Below are positions 20,196-30,684 of a stretch of DNA of 64,000 bases, one piece after another. A program made the translations under genes and the position numbers. Numbering within the stretch: the first letter of the stretch is position 1; each line of letters starts with the position of its first letter. The notes below the pieces were generated by a model. That model saw nothing but the letters and a program-made list of their open reading frames with translations, ran no database searches and had not been told where the DNA came from. This stretch comes from Promethearchaeota archaeon (GTDB lineage: Archaea; Asgardarchaeota; Lokiarchaeia; Sigyniarchaeales; SOKP01): contig JAFGGO010000061.1 of the NCBI GenBank assembly GCA_016930515.1, positions 44,172-108,171 of the forward strand. Reading direction: 5' to 3'.

Positions 20196-21362
20196 ATGAT
20201 AAATAATTCCCCTAACAATTTGTCATTGAAAGATTATCAGACAATAATAAAATCATTGGGTGATCTCGTGACTATTATTGATTCCAACTTGAAGATTGAA
20301 TACATAAACGAAGATTCGCACTTAAAACTATTAAATCGCTCCAAAGAAGAGCTTTTAGGCGTTTCTATTGAGAAGATCATTTATTACAAAGACTTTAACG
20401 ATTTTTTGGATAATTTTAAAAAAGCTATAAAAGACGGGGAAAGAACAATAGATGTGAGGTTTTTACGCAAGGATAAGCACAAATTATGGTTCGAGAGCAA
20501 GCTTAAGTATCTAAATGAGTTTGAATTTAATTCAAAAATTTTAGTTGTTTCAAGAGAAATTACAGAGAGAAAAAATGTCGAAAAATTTATAAGCGAAATG
20601 TCTGAGAGAAGAAAAACAGAAGAGATTATAAAAAAAGAAATAGAAAAAGTCAAAGAATTCACCAAGATAAGGAAGGCCTTGATTTCAAGCATAAGTCACG
20701 AGTTAAAAACGCCCCTAATGTCCATTAACGGCGCAAGTGAGCTACTCTTGCAAATATATTGTGAGGAGCTTGGTAAGGACGCCAAGGAATTGATCCAGAT
20801 GGTAGCGAGAGGGGGAGAAAGACTTGAATATCTCATAGGTAATCTCATGGATGTATCACGGATGGATTACGACAAGCTTAAATTGGAAAAATCGCAAGAG
20901 GACCTTTGCGATATTTTAAACAGTTGTTCACGAGAAATGCAATACCAGTTAAATCAACGAGAAATACAACTTCATATAGAATTACCGAATGCGTTTGCAA
21001 TTGAATTGGATAGAATTCGAATAGAGCAAGTCATAACAAATCTCCTGCTGAATGCGATTAAAAACACTCCTCCTAAAGGCGAAATATTTGTAAACATCAA
21101 TGCAGGAAAAGATTATGTTTGGATTTACATTAAGGATACGGGCATTGGCCTTACACAAGAGGAAATACAGCAATTATTTACGGAGTTTGGGAAAATAGAA
21201 AGGTCGGGAGAGGGTTTTGAATATTTAGATATTCAGGGATCTGGTCTAGGATTGTTCATAACAAAACAAATTGTCGAGATGCACGATGGTGAGATTTCGG
21301 CAATGTCAGAAGGGCGACACAAGGGATCTACATTTATCGTTAAATTACCTCGAAAAGCATGA
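20196..21362 (+). CDS. PAS-domain sensor histidine kinase (no transmembrane segment)
   Basis: 388 aa; PAS region (LVTIIDSNLKIEYINEDS), SSISHELKTPLMSINGASELL H-box, NLLLNAIKNTP N-box, DTGIGL, GSGLGLFITKQIVEMHDGEI. Confidence 0.9.
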   Translation: MINNSPNNLSLKDYQTIIKSLGDLVTIIDSNLKIEYINEDSHLKLLNRSKEELLGVSIEKIIYYKDFNDFLDNFKKAIKDGERTIDVRFLRKDKHKLWFESKLKYLNEFEFNSKILVVSREITERKNVEKFISEMSERRKTEEIIKKEIEKVKEFTKIRKALISSISHELKTPLMSINGASELLLQIYCEELGKDAKELIQMVARGGERLEYLIGNLMDVSRMDYDKLKLEKSQEDLCDILNSCSREMQYQLNQREIQLHIELPNAFAIELDRIRIEQVITNLLLNAIKNTPPKGEIFVNINAGKDYVWIYIKDTGIGLTQEEIQQLFTEFGKIERSGEGFEYLDIQGSGLGLFITKQIVEMHDGEISAMSEGRHKGSTFIVKLPRKA

Positions 21363-21485
21363 AAAAAGCTTGAAATTAAGAAAAAATGATAGAATCATAA
21401 GAATCCATCGAAAAATTATATATAATTCGTAAAATTCCAAGGAGTTGCAATAGATTGAAATAACTTGTTGCTTTTGATTAATATT

Positions 21486-22316
21486 ATGTCAAACGAAAGT
21501 GGATATTTCGAAGGAAGAGAAACAACCAAGCTTTTTTATCAATATTGGCTCCCTGATCCACGAGAGATCAAAGCATTTATAATTGCCCTTCACGATTGGG
21601 GAACTCATTCGGATAGAATTACGTTACCAGCGCAGTTTTTAACTGAAAAGGGATACGCCATTTACGCCTTCGATATAAGGGGCCATTGGAGAAATGCGGG
21701 TCAGAATCCCGGCCATATTATTAGTATGTTCGATCATGTCCAGAAAGACATCGTTTTATTCATGGATGTTGTTAAAAAAGATGCAGGAGATAAAAAAGTT
21801 TTTCTAATGGGAGAAGGATTTGGTGGATTAGCTGCTCTTATTTACGCCATCATGCACCCACAACTCGATGGCGTCATTGCCTCGTCTCCAGAACTTGGTC
21901 TTCTCGATAAATTACCTGCAAGTAAAAAGGTTGAGGCAAAATTAAACCCATCTAAGATCGTAAAATATGAGATAAATCAGAAAGTGTTAACTAGCGATCT
22001 TAAAATATTGAAGAAACATTTTGCGGATAAAAACAAGATCGAGGTCATTTCTGCCGAGACTGCTGCAGATAGGGTCGCTTCAGCAAAGTGGGCATTAGCT
22101 AATGCCAATAACCTTGCTTGTAGCGCATTAATACTGCAAGCAGGTCAAGATAGGATCGTTGACAAGAAAAAAACGAAAAAGTTTTACGATAAAGCAAGAA
22201 GTCTGGACAAGAAATACCAAGAGTACGACGAGTTCTATCACGAGTTATGGCAGGAACGTGGAAGAGAGCAAGTATATCGAGACATATTCGTTTGGCTCGA
22301 ACAGCACTTAAAATAA
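21486..22316 (+). CDS. Alpha/beta hydrolase (lysophospholipase/monoacylglycerol lipase-like)
   Basis: IALHDWGTHSDR, GYAIYAFDIRGH, FLMGEGFGGLAA, YHELWQE; likely start MSNESGYFEGRE at 21486 (ORF track starts 21465). Confidence 0.85.
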   Translation: MSNESGYFEGRETTKLFYQYWLPDPREIKAFIIALHDWGTHSDRITLPAQFLTEKGYAIYAFDIRGHWRNAGQNPGHIISMFDHVQKDIVLFMDVVKKDAGDKKVFLMGEGFGGLAALIYAIMHPQLDGVIASSPELGLLDKLPASKKVEAKLNPSKIVKYEINQKVLTSDLKILKKHFADKNKIEVISAETAADRVASAKWALANANNLACSALILQAGQDRIVDKKKTKKFYDKARSLDKKYQEYDEFYHELWQERGREQVYRDIFVWLEQHLK

Positions 22317-22321
22317 AAAAA

Positions 22322-23107
22322 TCAGGTATATTTTTTATACATGTTTTTTATGAAATCGTCTAATTCCTTCATTGATTTCTTCGGATCGTAAGCGAGACTT
22401 GCGCATTCATCCTCAAGATCAAACCACTTGCCAATTTGCTCTTTACTCATCATTGCCGTCATCGACTTGTATGTGAATAAAAACGCACTATTTAAGTTTC
22501 CTAGTTGTTTTGCGTAGTTAAGCGTTTCTTCCTCGATTTTGTCCAGCGGAAATACAAGCGAAGGAAAATTTATATTCTTTAAATCCTCGAGAGAGGCCCT
22601 TTTATTAGTAAACATTAGGTTTTTAGCGTATGTGGCTCCAAAAGCCAATAACGGCATTATTGAAGCCCCAGTTTGAGGAAAAGCGCTGATATAAAGCTCA
22701 GGTAATTGAATGAAAAGTTCCTCTTTAGGTCTATCTGCAAAAATTCTTATATCAGAGGCAACAGTAATTAGAACGCCAAAACCAACCGCTATGCCTTGGA
22801 TTTGAGTTATTACAGGTTTTTTCATCAGCATGATATACTCGTTTACTTTTCTCCCCAATTCGGCGACTATCTTGCTTTTCTCAGGGTTCCCCTTCACTTC
22901 TTTGAGGTCATATCCAGCAGAAAAAAATCGATCACCCACGCTACGGACTAAAACGCAATTAACTGCCTCGTTTTCATCAGATTTAACGATGTAATCATAG
23001 ATATCCTGTAACATCGAACTTGTCACCGAATTGGCTTTATCAGGTCTGTTGATAGTGATTATTGCAACTTTTTCTTCAACCTTATATTGTATGAGATCTT
23101 CACTCAT
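22322..23107 (-). CDS. Enoyl-CoA hydratase/isomerase (crotonase) family protein
   Basis: YKVEEKVAIITINRPDKANSVTSSML, FSAGYDLKEV, GIAVGFGVLITVASDIRIFAD; likely start MSEDLIQYK at 23107 (ORF track end 23149). Confidence 0.85.
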   Translation of the reverse strand: MSEDLIQYKVEEKVAIITINRPDKANSVTSSMLQDIYDYIVKSDENEAVNCVLVRSVGDRFFSAGYDLKEVKGNPEKSKIVAELGRKVNEYIMLMKKPVITQIQGIAVGFGVLITVASDIRIFADRPKEELFIQLPELYISAFPQTGASIMPLLAFGATYAKNLMFTNKRASLEDLKNINFPSLVFPLDKIEEETLNYAKQLGNLNSAFLFTYKSMTAMMSKEQIGKWFDLEDECASLAYDPKKSMKELDDFIKNMYKKYT

Positions 23108-23426
23108 GATAGTGTGTAAAAGGTGGCTTTTTATTAATGTTTTAGCCAAAGTTAATTTTTAAGATCTTTTATAAAAACTTTTTAAGTTAAAAATGTGAAA
23201 CAAATTCCTAGCGCGCTTCGCTATCAATGAAGTTGTTTATAATAAGGAATATATTGATAATATCTTTATTTTAAGACTTTTTAAAAAACTATTATTAAAA
23301 TAACGACAAATTATTAGTCTCCTTATATTATTAACTCAGAATTAACATAGATTTATTTTGATATTGAATTAATGATCTTAAATTAGTAAGTTAGAATTTA
23401 CATTTTAAAAGATTCAAGTAATTAAA

Positions 23427-26180
23427 ATGACTCTGGACGATATAAACATAGATGATCTCACCCCAATGATGAAGCATTGGGCGTCTATTAAATTAAAATA
23501 TCCTGAACACTTGTTAGCGTACCGAATGGGAGACTTTTTCGAATTTTTTTACGACGATGCTGAAAAGATCTCCAAACTCATTGGAATTACTCTTACGAAG
23601 AGAAAGATTGGAAATAGCGCGTATCCCCTTGCTGGTATACCCCATCATTCTGTTAAAAATCACTTTAATAACCTCATAAAACAAGGACAGACCGTGGTCA
23701 TTGTTGAGCAACTCGAAGATCCCACAACCGTGAAAGGACGAATTGTGAAAAGAGGGGTCACGAGAATTCTTTCTCCTGGCACCATAATTGATTTTGACAT
23801 GTTAAAATTAGACAAGAACAATTATATATCCTCGATGGTTAGGGGAAAACACGGCTATGGAGTTGCGTTTGCAGATCTTTCTACGGGGGAGTTTGTCACA
23901 AAAGAATTTACTTCGAAGGAAGGCGATCCTCTTGAAAAGCTTCTGAGCACGGTCTCTCAATACGATCCCGTAGAAATCGTAGTGCCATCGGATTTTAAAA
24001 AGGATGAGAAAACATTTGTTGTCCTGACAGATTTAACGGACGCTGTTATAAAAACTCTTGATGATCAAATTTTCGATTTTAACCAAGCAAGCGAAACAAT
24101 AGTGAATCATTTTAATTTGTCAAATTTGGCTGGATTTGGGTTAGAAAATTCCATACTAGCGGTTCAGGCAGCAGGTGGCCTTTTAAAATTTTTAAAAGAA
24201 ACGCAAATGGAGATGTTACCCAATATTTTCAAGATTTTACTCTTACAAGACACAAGTCAGTTACATTTAGATTATGTGACTCAACGAAACTTGGAGTTAG
24301 TATCGTCATTATGGGAAAAGGGCAAGGACACATCATTGTTCTCCATATTTAATGACACTTATACACCAATGGGGGCGCGATTACTAAAAAAAATAATCCT
24401 TCAACCCCTCTTAAATATAAATGAAATAAATCAAAGACTTAACATCGTAGAGAAGTTCAAGAATGATGTTTTTCTTAGGACGGAATTAAGAGAACAATTA
24501 AAAATAATAGGTGACTTAGAGCGATATATCAATCGAATAAATTATTCCAATCGTTCAAACGCTCGAGATTTGTTAAATGTAAAGGAATCCTTAGAAAACA
24601 TCCCAAAGATAAAAGATTTGTTAATAAAAGCAAACATTTCCGAAATTGCAGCATATTTAGAGAAAATCAACGATTTTAAGACCTTAAGAACTCTAATTGA
24701 AGTTTCAATCCACGAAGAACCCCCTCTTACAATAACGGAAGGCGGTATCATTAAAGACGGATTTAACGAGAAGGTTGATGATCTAAGAGATGTTTTAAAC
24801 AATGGCATGCAATATGTTCTTACCTATGAGGAAAATTTAAAAAATAAATGGAACATAAACACGGGGCTCAAAATCAGTCATAATAATATTTTAGGATATT
24901 ATATTCAAATAACACATAATACTTTAAAATCAATTGAAAACCTACCATTGGATTTTAACGAACGGGCTACCCTAAAAAATGCAAAACGATACACCACGCC
25001 TGAATTAAAAAAGATCGAAGAAAAAATATTAACGGCACGAGAACAAATTAGCGATGTAGAATATGAAATATTTTGCACCATCAGAGATAAAGTCGTGGAG
25101 CAAACTAATGATATTTTGGAAACAGCTAAAGCGTTAGCCTATATAGATGTATTATCCTGTTTTGCTGAAAATGCCGAAAGATATGGATATTGCAGGCCAA
25201 TAATGTCTGATGACTTGAAGATAGATATAAAAGAAGGTAGACATCCCGTAGTAGAACGCTTGAATGTTGACGAGGCTTTTATACCAAACGATTGTTATTT
25301 AGATACTGAAAGCGAACAAGTACTCATAATAACGGGGCCCAACATGTCGGGAAAAAGTACAATTCTTCGTCAGGTCGCCCTAACCTGCATCCTGGCTCAA
25401 ATGGGTAGTTTTGTGCCAGCAAAATCAGCCTATATTGGAGTAATAGATCAAGTATTCACGAGAATAGGCGCATCGGACGATTTAGCGCGAAAATTAAGTA
25501 CCTTCATGATAGAGATGACCGAAACTGCGAAGATTCTTAATTACGCCACTCCCAAGAGCTTGGTAATCATCGATGAATTAGGAAGAGGAACCAGTACCAG
25601 CGATGGACAAAGTATTGCATTGGCCACCCTTGAAACTCTCCATCAAATGAAAATCAAAACGCTCTTTAGTACCCATTATCACCAGCTCACGGAAATAAAA
25701 TTACCTCGAGTGAGGAACTATCATTTAGACATCATCGAAAACGAAGACGGTTCCATTAATTTCGTAAGAAAGCTCCGACCGGGAAGTACGGATAAATCTT
25801 ACGGAATACATGTAGCCAAGCTTGCCGGGATTCCCGATGCCGTGATAAAAAGAGCTTTTGGAATTTTAGAGGAAATAGAGAAAAACGATCCTTTCAAGAC
25901 CACCGTAAGAGAAAAGGGAGGAAACTCCAATGAAAAAAAAAAAATCCAAAAGAAAGATAATAAATATAAAGGAACTTTCAACTCTGCAGAAGAACGTCAG
26001 AAGAAATTAGTCCAAACCTCCTTCTTCCGCCCTATCGTCAAAACTGAAGCATCTCTGAACGGTAAGCTTAAAAGATTAATTGAAATTGTTGAAAATATGG
26101 ATATAGAGAACTTAACACCCGTTGACGCCATGAAAAAATTGATACGACTTAAAGAAGAATTACTTTCAAACAAAAACTAA
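23427..26180 (+). CDS. mutS: DNA mismatch repair protein MutS
   Basis: 917 aa; MGDFFEFFYDDA, VLIITGPNMSGKSTILRQVAL, LVIIDELGRGTSTSDGQSIA, LFSTHYHQLTE. Confidence 0.97.
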   Translation: MTLDDINIDDLTPMMKHWASIKLKYPEHLLAYRMGDFFEFFYDDAEKISKLIGITLTKRKIGNSAYPLAGIPHHSVKNHFNNLIKQGQTVVIVEQLEDPTTVKGRIVKRGVTRILSPGTIIDFDMLKLDKNNYISSMVRGKHGYGVAFADLSTGEFVTKEFTSKEGDPLEKLLSTVSQYDPVEIVVPSDFKKDEKTFVVLTDLTDAVIKTLDDQIFDFNQASETIVNHFNLSNLAGFGLENSILAVQAAGGLLKFLKETQMEMLPNIFKILLLQDTSQLHLDYVTQRNLELVSSLWEKGKDTSLFSIFNDTYTPMGARLLKKIILQPLLNINEINQRLNIVEKFKNDVFLRTELREQLKIIGDLERYINRINYSNRSNARDLLNVKESLENIPKIKDLLIKANISEIAAYLEKINDFKTLRTLIEVSIHEEPPLTITEGGIIKDGFNEKVDDLRDVLNNGMQYVLTYEENLKNKWNINTGLKISHNNILGYYIQITHNTLKSIENLPLDFNERATLKNAKRYTTPELKKIEEKILTAREQISDVEYEIFCTIRDKVVEQTNDILETAKALAYIDVLSCFAENAERYGYCRPIMSDDLKIDIKEGRHPVVERLNVDEAFIPNDCYLDTESEQVLIITGPNMSGKSTILRQVALTCILAQMGSFVPAKSAYIGVIDQVFTRIGASDDLARKLSTFMIEMTETAKILNYATPKSLVIIDELGRGTSTSDGQSIALATLETLHQMKIKTLFSTHYHQLTEIKLPRVRNYHLDIIENEDGSINFVRKLRPGSTDKSYGIHVAKLAGIPDAVIKRAFGILEEIEKNDPFKTTVREKGGNSNEKKKIQKKDNKYKGTFNSAEERQKKLVQTSFFRPIVKTEASLNGKLKRLIEIVENMDIENLTPVDAMKKLIRLKEELLSNKN

Positions 26181-26189
26181 AAATCTATC

Positions 26190-28070
26190 ATGTTGCGTAA
26201 GAAAATCGAAAGGATAATTGAGGCAGAAAAAATCGCTGCAGGAGAGGTTATTGAACGCCCAGCGAATGTAGTAAAAGAATTAATCGAAAATTCTATCGAT
26301 GCGGGAGCGAATGAAATTAAATTAATCGTAAAAAAGGCAGGAAAGTACCTTATACAATTAATAGACAATGGATTTGGGATTTCACCAGAAGAAATAGAAT
26401 TTGCGTTTGAACGCCATACAAGCAGTAAAATTAGGAGCATTGATGACTTAGACAGTCTTGAAACCTTAGGATTTAGAGGAGAAGCATTGGCGAGCATTGC
26501 TGCTGTAAGTCGGGTTGAAATAACATCAAGGACGATCGAGAACGATCTTGGAGTGCAATTAATAATCGAAGGTGGAGAGGTGAAAAATAAAAATCTGGTA
26601 GATTCCCCAATTGGCACTAATATAAAAGTCAAAAATCTTTTTTACAACATTCCCGCTCGTCAAAAGTTCCTCAAGGCAGATACCACGGAGCTAGGACACA
26701 TTTCAGATATCGTTCAAAGATACGCCCTTTCCTATCCAGAGAGGCATTTTATATTTCGTCACAACGAAATAGATGTGTTGAATTGTCCTGCGAATAACGA
26801 TTTAAAGACCACGGTCTTTCACATCTATGGGAAGAATATTGCAAACAATACAGAAAAGATCGACCATAACGACATTGATATTGAAGTTAATGGGCTCATT
26901 GGGCACGGTAAGATTTCTCAGAAGGATAAAAACGTTTCCAGCGCATTTATCAACCATAGATATGTGAAAAGCGAAACGATATTCAAGGCAATAAAGGAGG
27001 CTTATAAAGGAACCTTGATGATTGGAAGAAATCCCTTTTATGTTCTTAACTTTAGATTAGATCCGTCCGTTATTGACTTTAATGTTCACCCAAAAAAATT
27101 GCTTGTGCGATTCGAAGATGAGGAATACATCTACAACAAGATTTACAACATCTTAAGAGGATTTGTCGAAGAAAACTTTATTTCTAAAGAAGCAAAATAT
27201 ATCGATACTCAGTTAAACGAATTCGTAAGTAAAACAGTCAGATTTCAAAATCAAAAAAAACAACTTACTGAAATAAAACATAAAAACCCTATAAAAGAGA
27301 TTAGTCAAAAAATTGTAAATAAACCGACATTAAAAGGAGAAATATTTGAAAAAGAACCCAACCAGCTCGAATTAATTAGACCAGATCGAGATGACAATCT
27401 CGAAGAAATAGAATCCAATCATATATTATCTAATAACCACTATAAGCCCTCAAAGAACCTTCCACATTTAAAACTTATCTCTAAATCGGGACAATTAAGC
27501 AATAACACTTATATTATATTAGAAGGCCATAATGAAGACGATGAGGAAGGAATATATATTCTAGATCAACACGCGGCTTCTGAAAGAATAAACAAGGAAA
27601 TTCTTTTAAAATCTTGCGATAACAGAAATAACTCTAAAAAACAGGGACTTATTTCTCCTTATAAAGTGGATGTTGCTCCTAGTGATAAGTTCTTTCTACG
27701 GGAAAATTTAGAAGATTTTAAAAGATTAGGATTTAATTTCGAACATTTTGGAGGGAATACCTTCGTTCTAAGGGAAATCCCCACAATAATGGAAAAGACA
27801 CCTCCCATTGACATAGTGAAAGATATGGTTTCAGATATTGCAAAAATTGGAAAAGATAAGAGTTTTGAGAATGTTAAAGAAGAGATAATTAATTACCTTG
27901 CATGTCATAAAAGCATCAGAGGAGGAGACCAAATGAACCCCACAGATGTAAAAAAACTCCTTATTGACCTATTCAAGACAAATGATCCATTCCATTGCGC
28001 TCACGGAAGACCAACCTTAAAATTCATATCTTTTAAAGAATTAGATAAGCTTTTCAAGAGATCGGTTTAA
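26190..28070 (+). CDS. mutL: DNA mismatch repair protein MutL (endonuclease-type)
   Basis: 626 aa; IAAGEVIERPANVVKELIENSIDAGA, DNGFGI, TLGFRGEALASI; C-terminal DQHAASERINKE and CAHGRPTLKF. Confidence 0.97.
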   Translation: MLRKKIERIIEAEKIAAGEVIERPANVVKELIENSIDAGANEIKLIVKKAGKYLIQLIDNGFGISPEEIEFAFERHTSSKIRSIDDLDSLETLGFRGEALASIAAVSRVEITSRTIENDLGVQLIIEGGEVKNKNLVDSPIGTNIKVKNLFYNIPARQKFLKADTTELGHISDIVQRYALSYPERHFIFRHNEIDVLNCPANNDLKTTVFHIYGKNIANNTEKIDHNDIDIEVNGLIGHGKISQKDKNVSSAFINHRYVKSETIFKAIKEAYKGTLMIGRNPFYVLNFRLDPSVIDFNVHPKKLLVRFEDEEYIYNKIYNILRGFVEENFISKEAKYIDTQLNEFVSKTVRFQNQKKQLTEIKHKNPIKEISQKIVNKPTLKGEIFEKEPNQLELIRPDRDDNLEEIESNHILSNNHYKPSKNLPHLKLISKSGQLSNNTYIILEGHNEDDEEGIYILDQHAASERINKEILLKSCDNRNNSKKQGLISPYKVDVAPSDKFFLRENLEDFKRLGFNFEHFGGNTFVLREIPTIMEKTPPIDIVKDMVSDIAKIGKDKSFENVKEEIINYLACHKSIRGGDQMNPTDVKKLLIDLFKTNDPFHCAHGRPTLKFISFKELDKLFKRSV

Positions 28071-28171
28071 ATGGTCTAGCATAGGTGTCGCAGTACAAAT
28101 GTTTTTATGCATCTTTTTTTACTATTTTATAAATAGATACCCAACCATATTATCATCCACCACCAATCGGA

Positions 28172-29845
28172 TTGACCCAAACCGTGACTCCTAAGGATAA
28201 ACAAAAAAAAGAAAAGGAAAACAAGACCAACAAGAGAGAAACCGTTGAACAAGATATTATGAAAGAAGAGCAGGATTCCCTTGGTGTCAACGATCAAAAT
28301 ATGGTCGAAGATATGAAGTTCGCGCCCTTGGACCAATACAACAATGGAGACTCAAATGATATTAACAAACTAATTGCTTTAAAAGAGGAGCATTATTCAA
28401 GACAAGAATACGGTGACGCAATAATCTTAGCAGAACAGATCATCCGTATGGCAAGGAAAAACGAGAAAAAAGACCTCGTTCAAGAGCACGAAAAATTCAT
28501 TACGAAAGTCCATAAGGATATGAAAAAAAAATTCGCCAATGTGAATGTGGAAGATATTTTTAGAGAATTATCCGAACTCAAGGAGAAGCACGAATTTAAT
28601 TTAAGATTTGAAGACGCAATAAATGTTGCTCGAAAAATCATTCATATTGCGTTAGTGACTAAAAAGAAGGATGTCATCGTAGAACAAGAAGAATATATCA
28701 AGGATATAAAACAAAAGATCAAACAAAAACCTTCCAAACTCGAATTGGTAGAAAAAATTGAGAAACTTAAAGGTATTAAGCAAGAACATGTGGTAAAAGG
28801 AGAGGAAGCAAAAGCTATTGAAGTTGCAAGGCAAATAATTGAGATCGCAAAAATAGCATCAATAGAATTGGTAGTAGAAGAAGAGGAAAAATATATTAAG
28901 TCAATTAAAGAACTGTGGGATAAAGAAAACTTCGTTTCCAGGGCAATAAACGATTTAAAAGATCAAAAATCTGATTACGACATATTAATCAAATATAATG
29001 CTTTAAAGGAAGCCCACCAAATGATAGAAGACTTTTCAACGAAATACCAAGAATATCCTGAAATATTTTCGGATCCATATGTAAAGGAATTTATAACGGA
29101 AGATAATAAAAAGTGGGTTAAATATAGCGTTTCAACAGACAAGTCCGGAGATGAGGAGCTCGGGGAAGCAGGAAGAAAAAAGATCGTAAAGTTGGAACTA
29201 GAAATAGTTAAAATCGAAGAAGAAAAATCAAGATTAAGGAGAGAATTGGGAAAACTTAAAAGAAAATTGGAATATTCTGAACTTGGACAACTTAAATTAG
29301 AATTAGATAAAAAAAATGCAGAATTAGAGATTTTCAAAAAAAGGTTGGAAACTCAAGAGCAAAGATTCGAGGAGCGCGAGGAAAATCAAAAAGATAATAT
29401 TGAAAAAGAAAAACAAGAAATCGAACTCAATAGAGCTCAACTAGAAGAAGAAAAAACGAGGTTAAAATTAGAAGCTTTAAAACTCGAAAAATCTAAAAAT
29501 TTTGAAGACGACGAGAAAACATTCGTTCAACTAGAAAAAACAGAACTCGAGGAGGAGAGGCAAAGATTAACAACAGAAATAACGAGACTCATGGAAGACA
29601 AGGAGCATTTACAAAGAGAACAAATGATATTTGAACGAGATATGGAAGAAAGAGAGAGACAATTGGAAGAAAAAACAAAAAAAATCGAAGAAAAACAAAC
29701 GGAGCTTAATACAGAAGTGAGAAAATTCGAAGAAGACAAGGAGAAATTCGAATGGGATAAATTAAAACTCGAAGAAGAGAAAAAGAAGCTCGAAGAAGAT
29801 AAGCAAAAAGTACAAGAAATAAAACAAAAACTAATGGACTTGTAA
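28172..29845 (+). CDS. Long protein with TPR-like helical repeats followed by an extended coiled coil
   Basis: 557 aa; about 60-aa repeats (xxxLxxLKEEHxxxxEYxDAIxxAxxIIxxA) then about 220 aa of E/K-rich heptad-like sequence; TTG start. Confidence 0.75.
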   Translation: MTQTVTPKDKQKKEKENKTNKRETVEQDIMKEEQDSLGVNDQNMVEDMKFAPLDQYNNGDSNDINKLIALKEEHYSRQEYGDAIILAEQIIRMARKNEKKDLVQEHEKFITKVHKDMKKKFANVNVEDIFRELSELKEKHEFNLRFEDAINVARKIIHIALVTKKKDVIVEQEEYIKDIKQKIKQKPSKLELVEKIEKLKGIKQEHVVKGEEAKAIEVARQIIEIAKIASIELVVEEEEKYIKSIKELWDKENFVSRAINDLKDQKSDYDILIKYNALKEAHQMIEDFSTKYQEYPEIFSDPYVKEFITEDNKKWVKYSVSTDKSGDEELGEAGRKKIVKLELEIVKIEEEKSRLRRELGKLKRKLEYSELGQLKLELDKKNAELEIFKKRLETQEQRFEEREENQKDNIEKEKQEIELNRAQLEEEKTRLKLEALKLEKSKNFEDDEKTFVQLEKTELEEERQRLTTEITRLMEDKEHLQREQMIFERDMEERERQLEEKTKKIEEKQTELNTEVRKFEEDKEKFEWDKLKLEEEKKKLEEDKQKVQEIKQKLMDL

Positions 29846-29912
29846 GGGATCAAAAAAATAATAAAGCTAATGCTTCAAGTTAGCAAATTTTATAAGTAAA
29901 GTTAAGTTTAAA

Positions 29913-30182
29913 TTACGCCTTGGAAAAACCTAGAGCTTCAATTCCTTGAATGCCCTCAACCTGATTCAATAATTCTTCAAGTTTATCTGTTCCGCCCCAT
30001 TCTTCAGGATATCTAATGCGAGCGCGAATCTTTTTCAAACCGAAAGCAACTGGCATTATGTCATAGTGTTCGATTGTACATGAGTCCGGGAGAGTTTTTT
30101 TTAAGGTTTCTGCTAGTTCGTCAAATTCCGTGTCAGTATCTTCCGGAATTATATCAATTAACGCAATATATTCTTTTCCCAT
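29913..30182 (-). CDS. Translation elongation factor 1 subunit beta (aEF1B)
   Basis: 89 aa; EYIALIDIIPEDTDTEFDELAETLKKTLP...PVAFGLKKIRARI...VEGIQGIEALGFSKA. Confidence 0.92.
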   Translation of the reverse strand: MGKEYIALIDIIPEDTDTEFDELAETLKKTLPDSCTIEHYDIMPVAFGLKKIRARIRYPEEWGGTDKLEELLNQVEGIQGIEALGFSKA

Positions 30183-30216
30183 AGTATTAATACCTCTCTA
30201 TTAAGTATAAGCTGGT

Positions 30217-30393
30217 TTAGGGCCCTTCAAACTCACACTTCAAGCACTTGTAAGTTTTTCCCATATCTCTACAACGTTCACATCTCCAAATCGTCACGTC
30301 TCCACAGGAAGGGCACGGAAAGTGAACAGCAGCTTCAAAGGGTGCGATAGGCCGACCACAACACATACAAAGGTTTTTTTTTAACGACGACAT
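30217..30393 (-). CDS. Small conserved zinc-ribbon protein encoded upstream of aEF1B (HVO_2753-like)
   Basis: Read by hand from the reverse complement: MSSLKKNLCMCCGRPIAPFEAAVHFPCPSCGDVTIWRCERCRDMGKTYKCLKCEFEGP-stop (58 aa, four CxxC knuckles). Not in the ORF track. Confidence 0.88.
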   Translation of the reverse strand: MSSLKKNLCMCCGRPIAPFEAAVHFPCPSCGDVTIWRCERCRDMGKTYKCLKCEFEGP

Positions 30394-30684
30394 CGATAAA
30401 GCATATCTTTTATTTGATAATCTATGAGGATTAAAATATAAAATAACTTTAATTATTTTTGGTTTTTAATGTCGTCCATTACAGTATGAGGATTTGAACG
30501 AAAACCAGTTAATCACGCGAAGAAAAATAGATTAATAAGTAATCGTGATTTTAATATAGACTATCGAACAATCTAATACTTCTAAAAAATTTCAAAAAAA
30601 GGGTGCAAGCTCATTCCAGAAAATAAAGTAAAGAAATATTTTACATTTATCGAATGCTGGGCGTTTTGCGATATCTGTCAAGAC

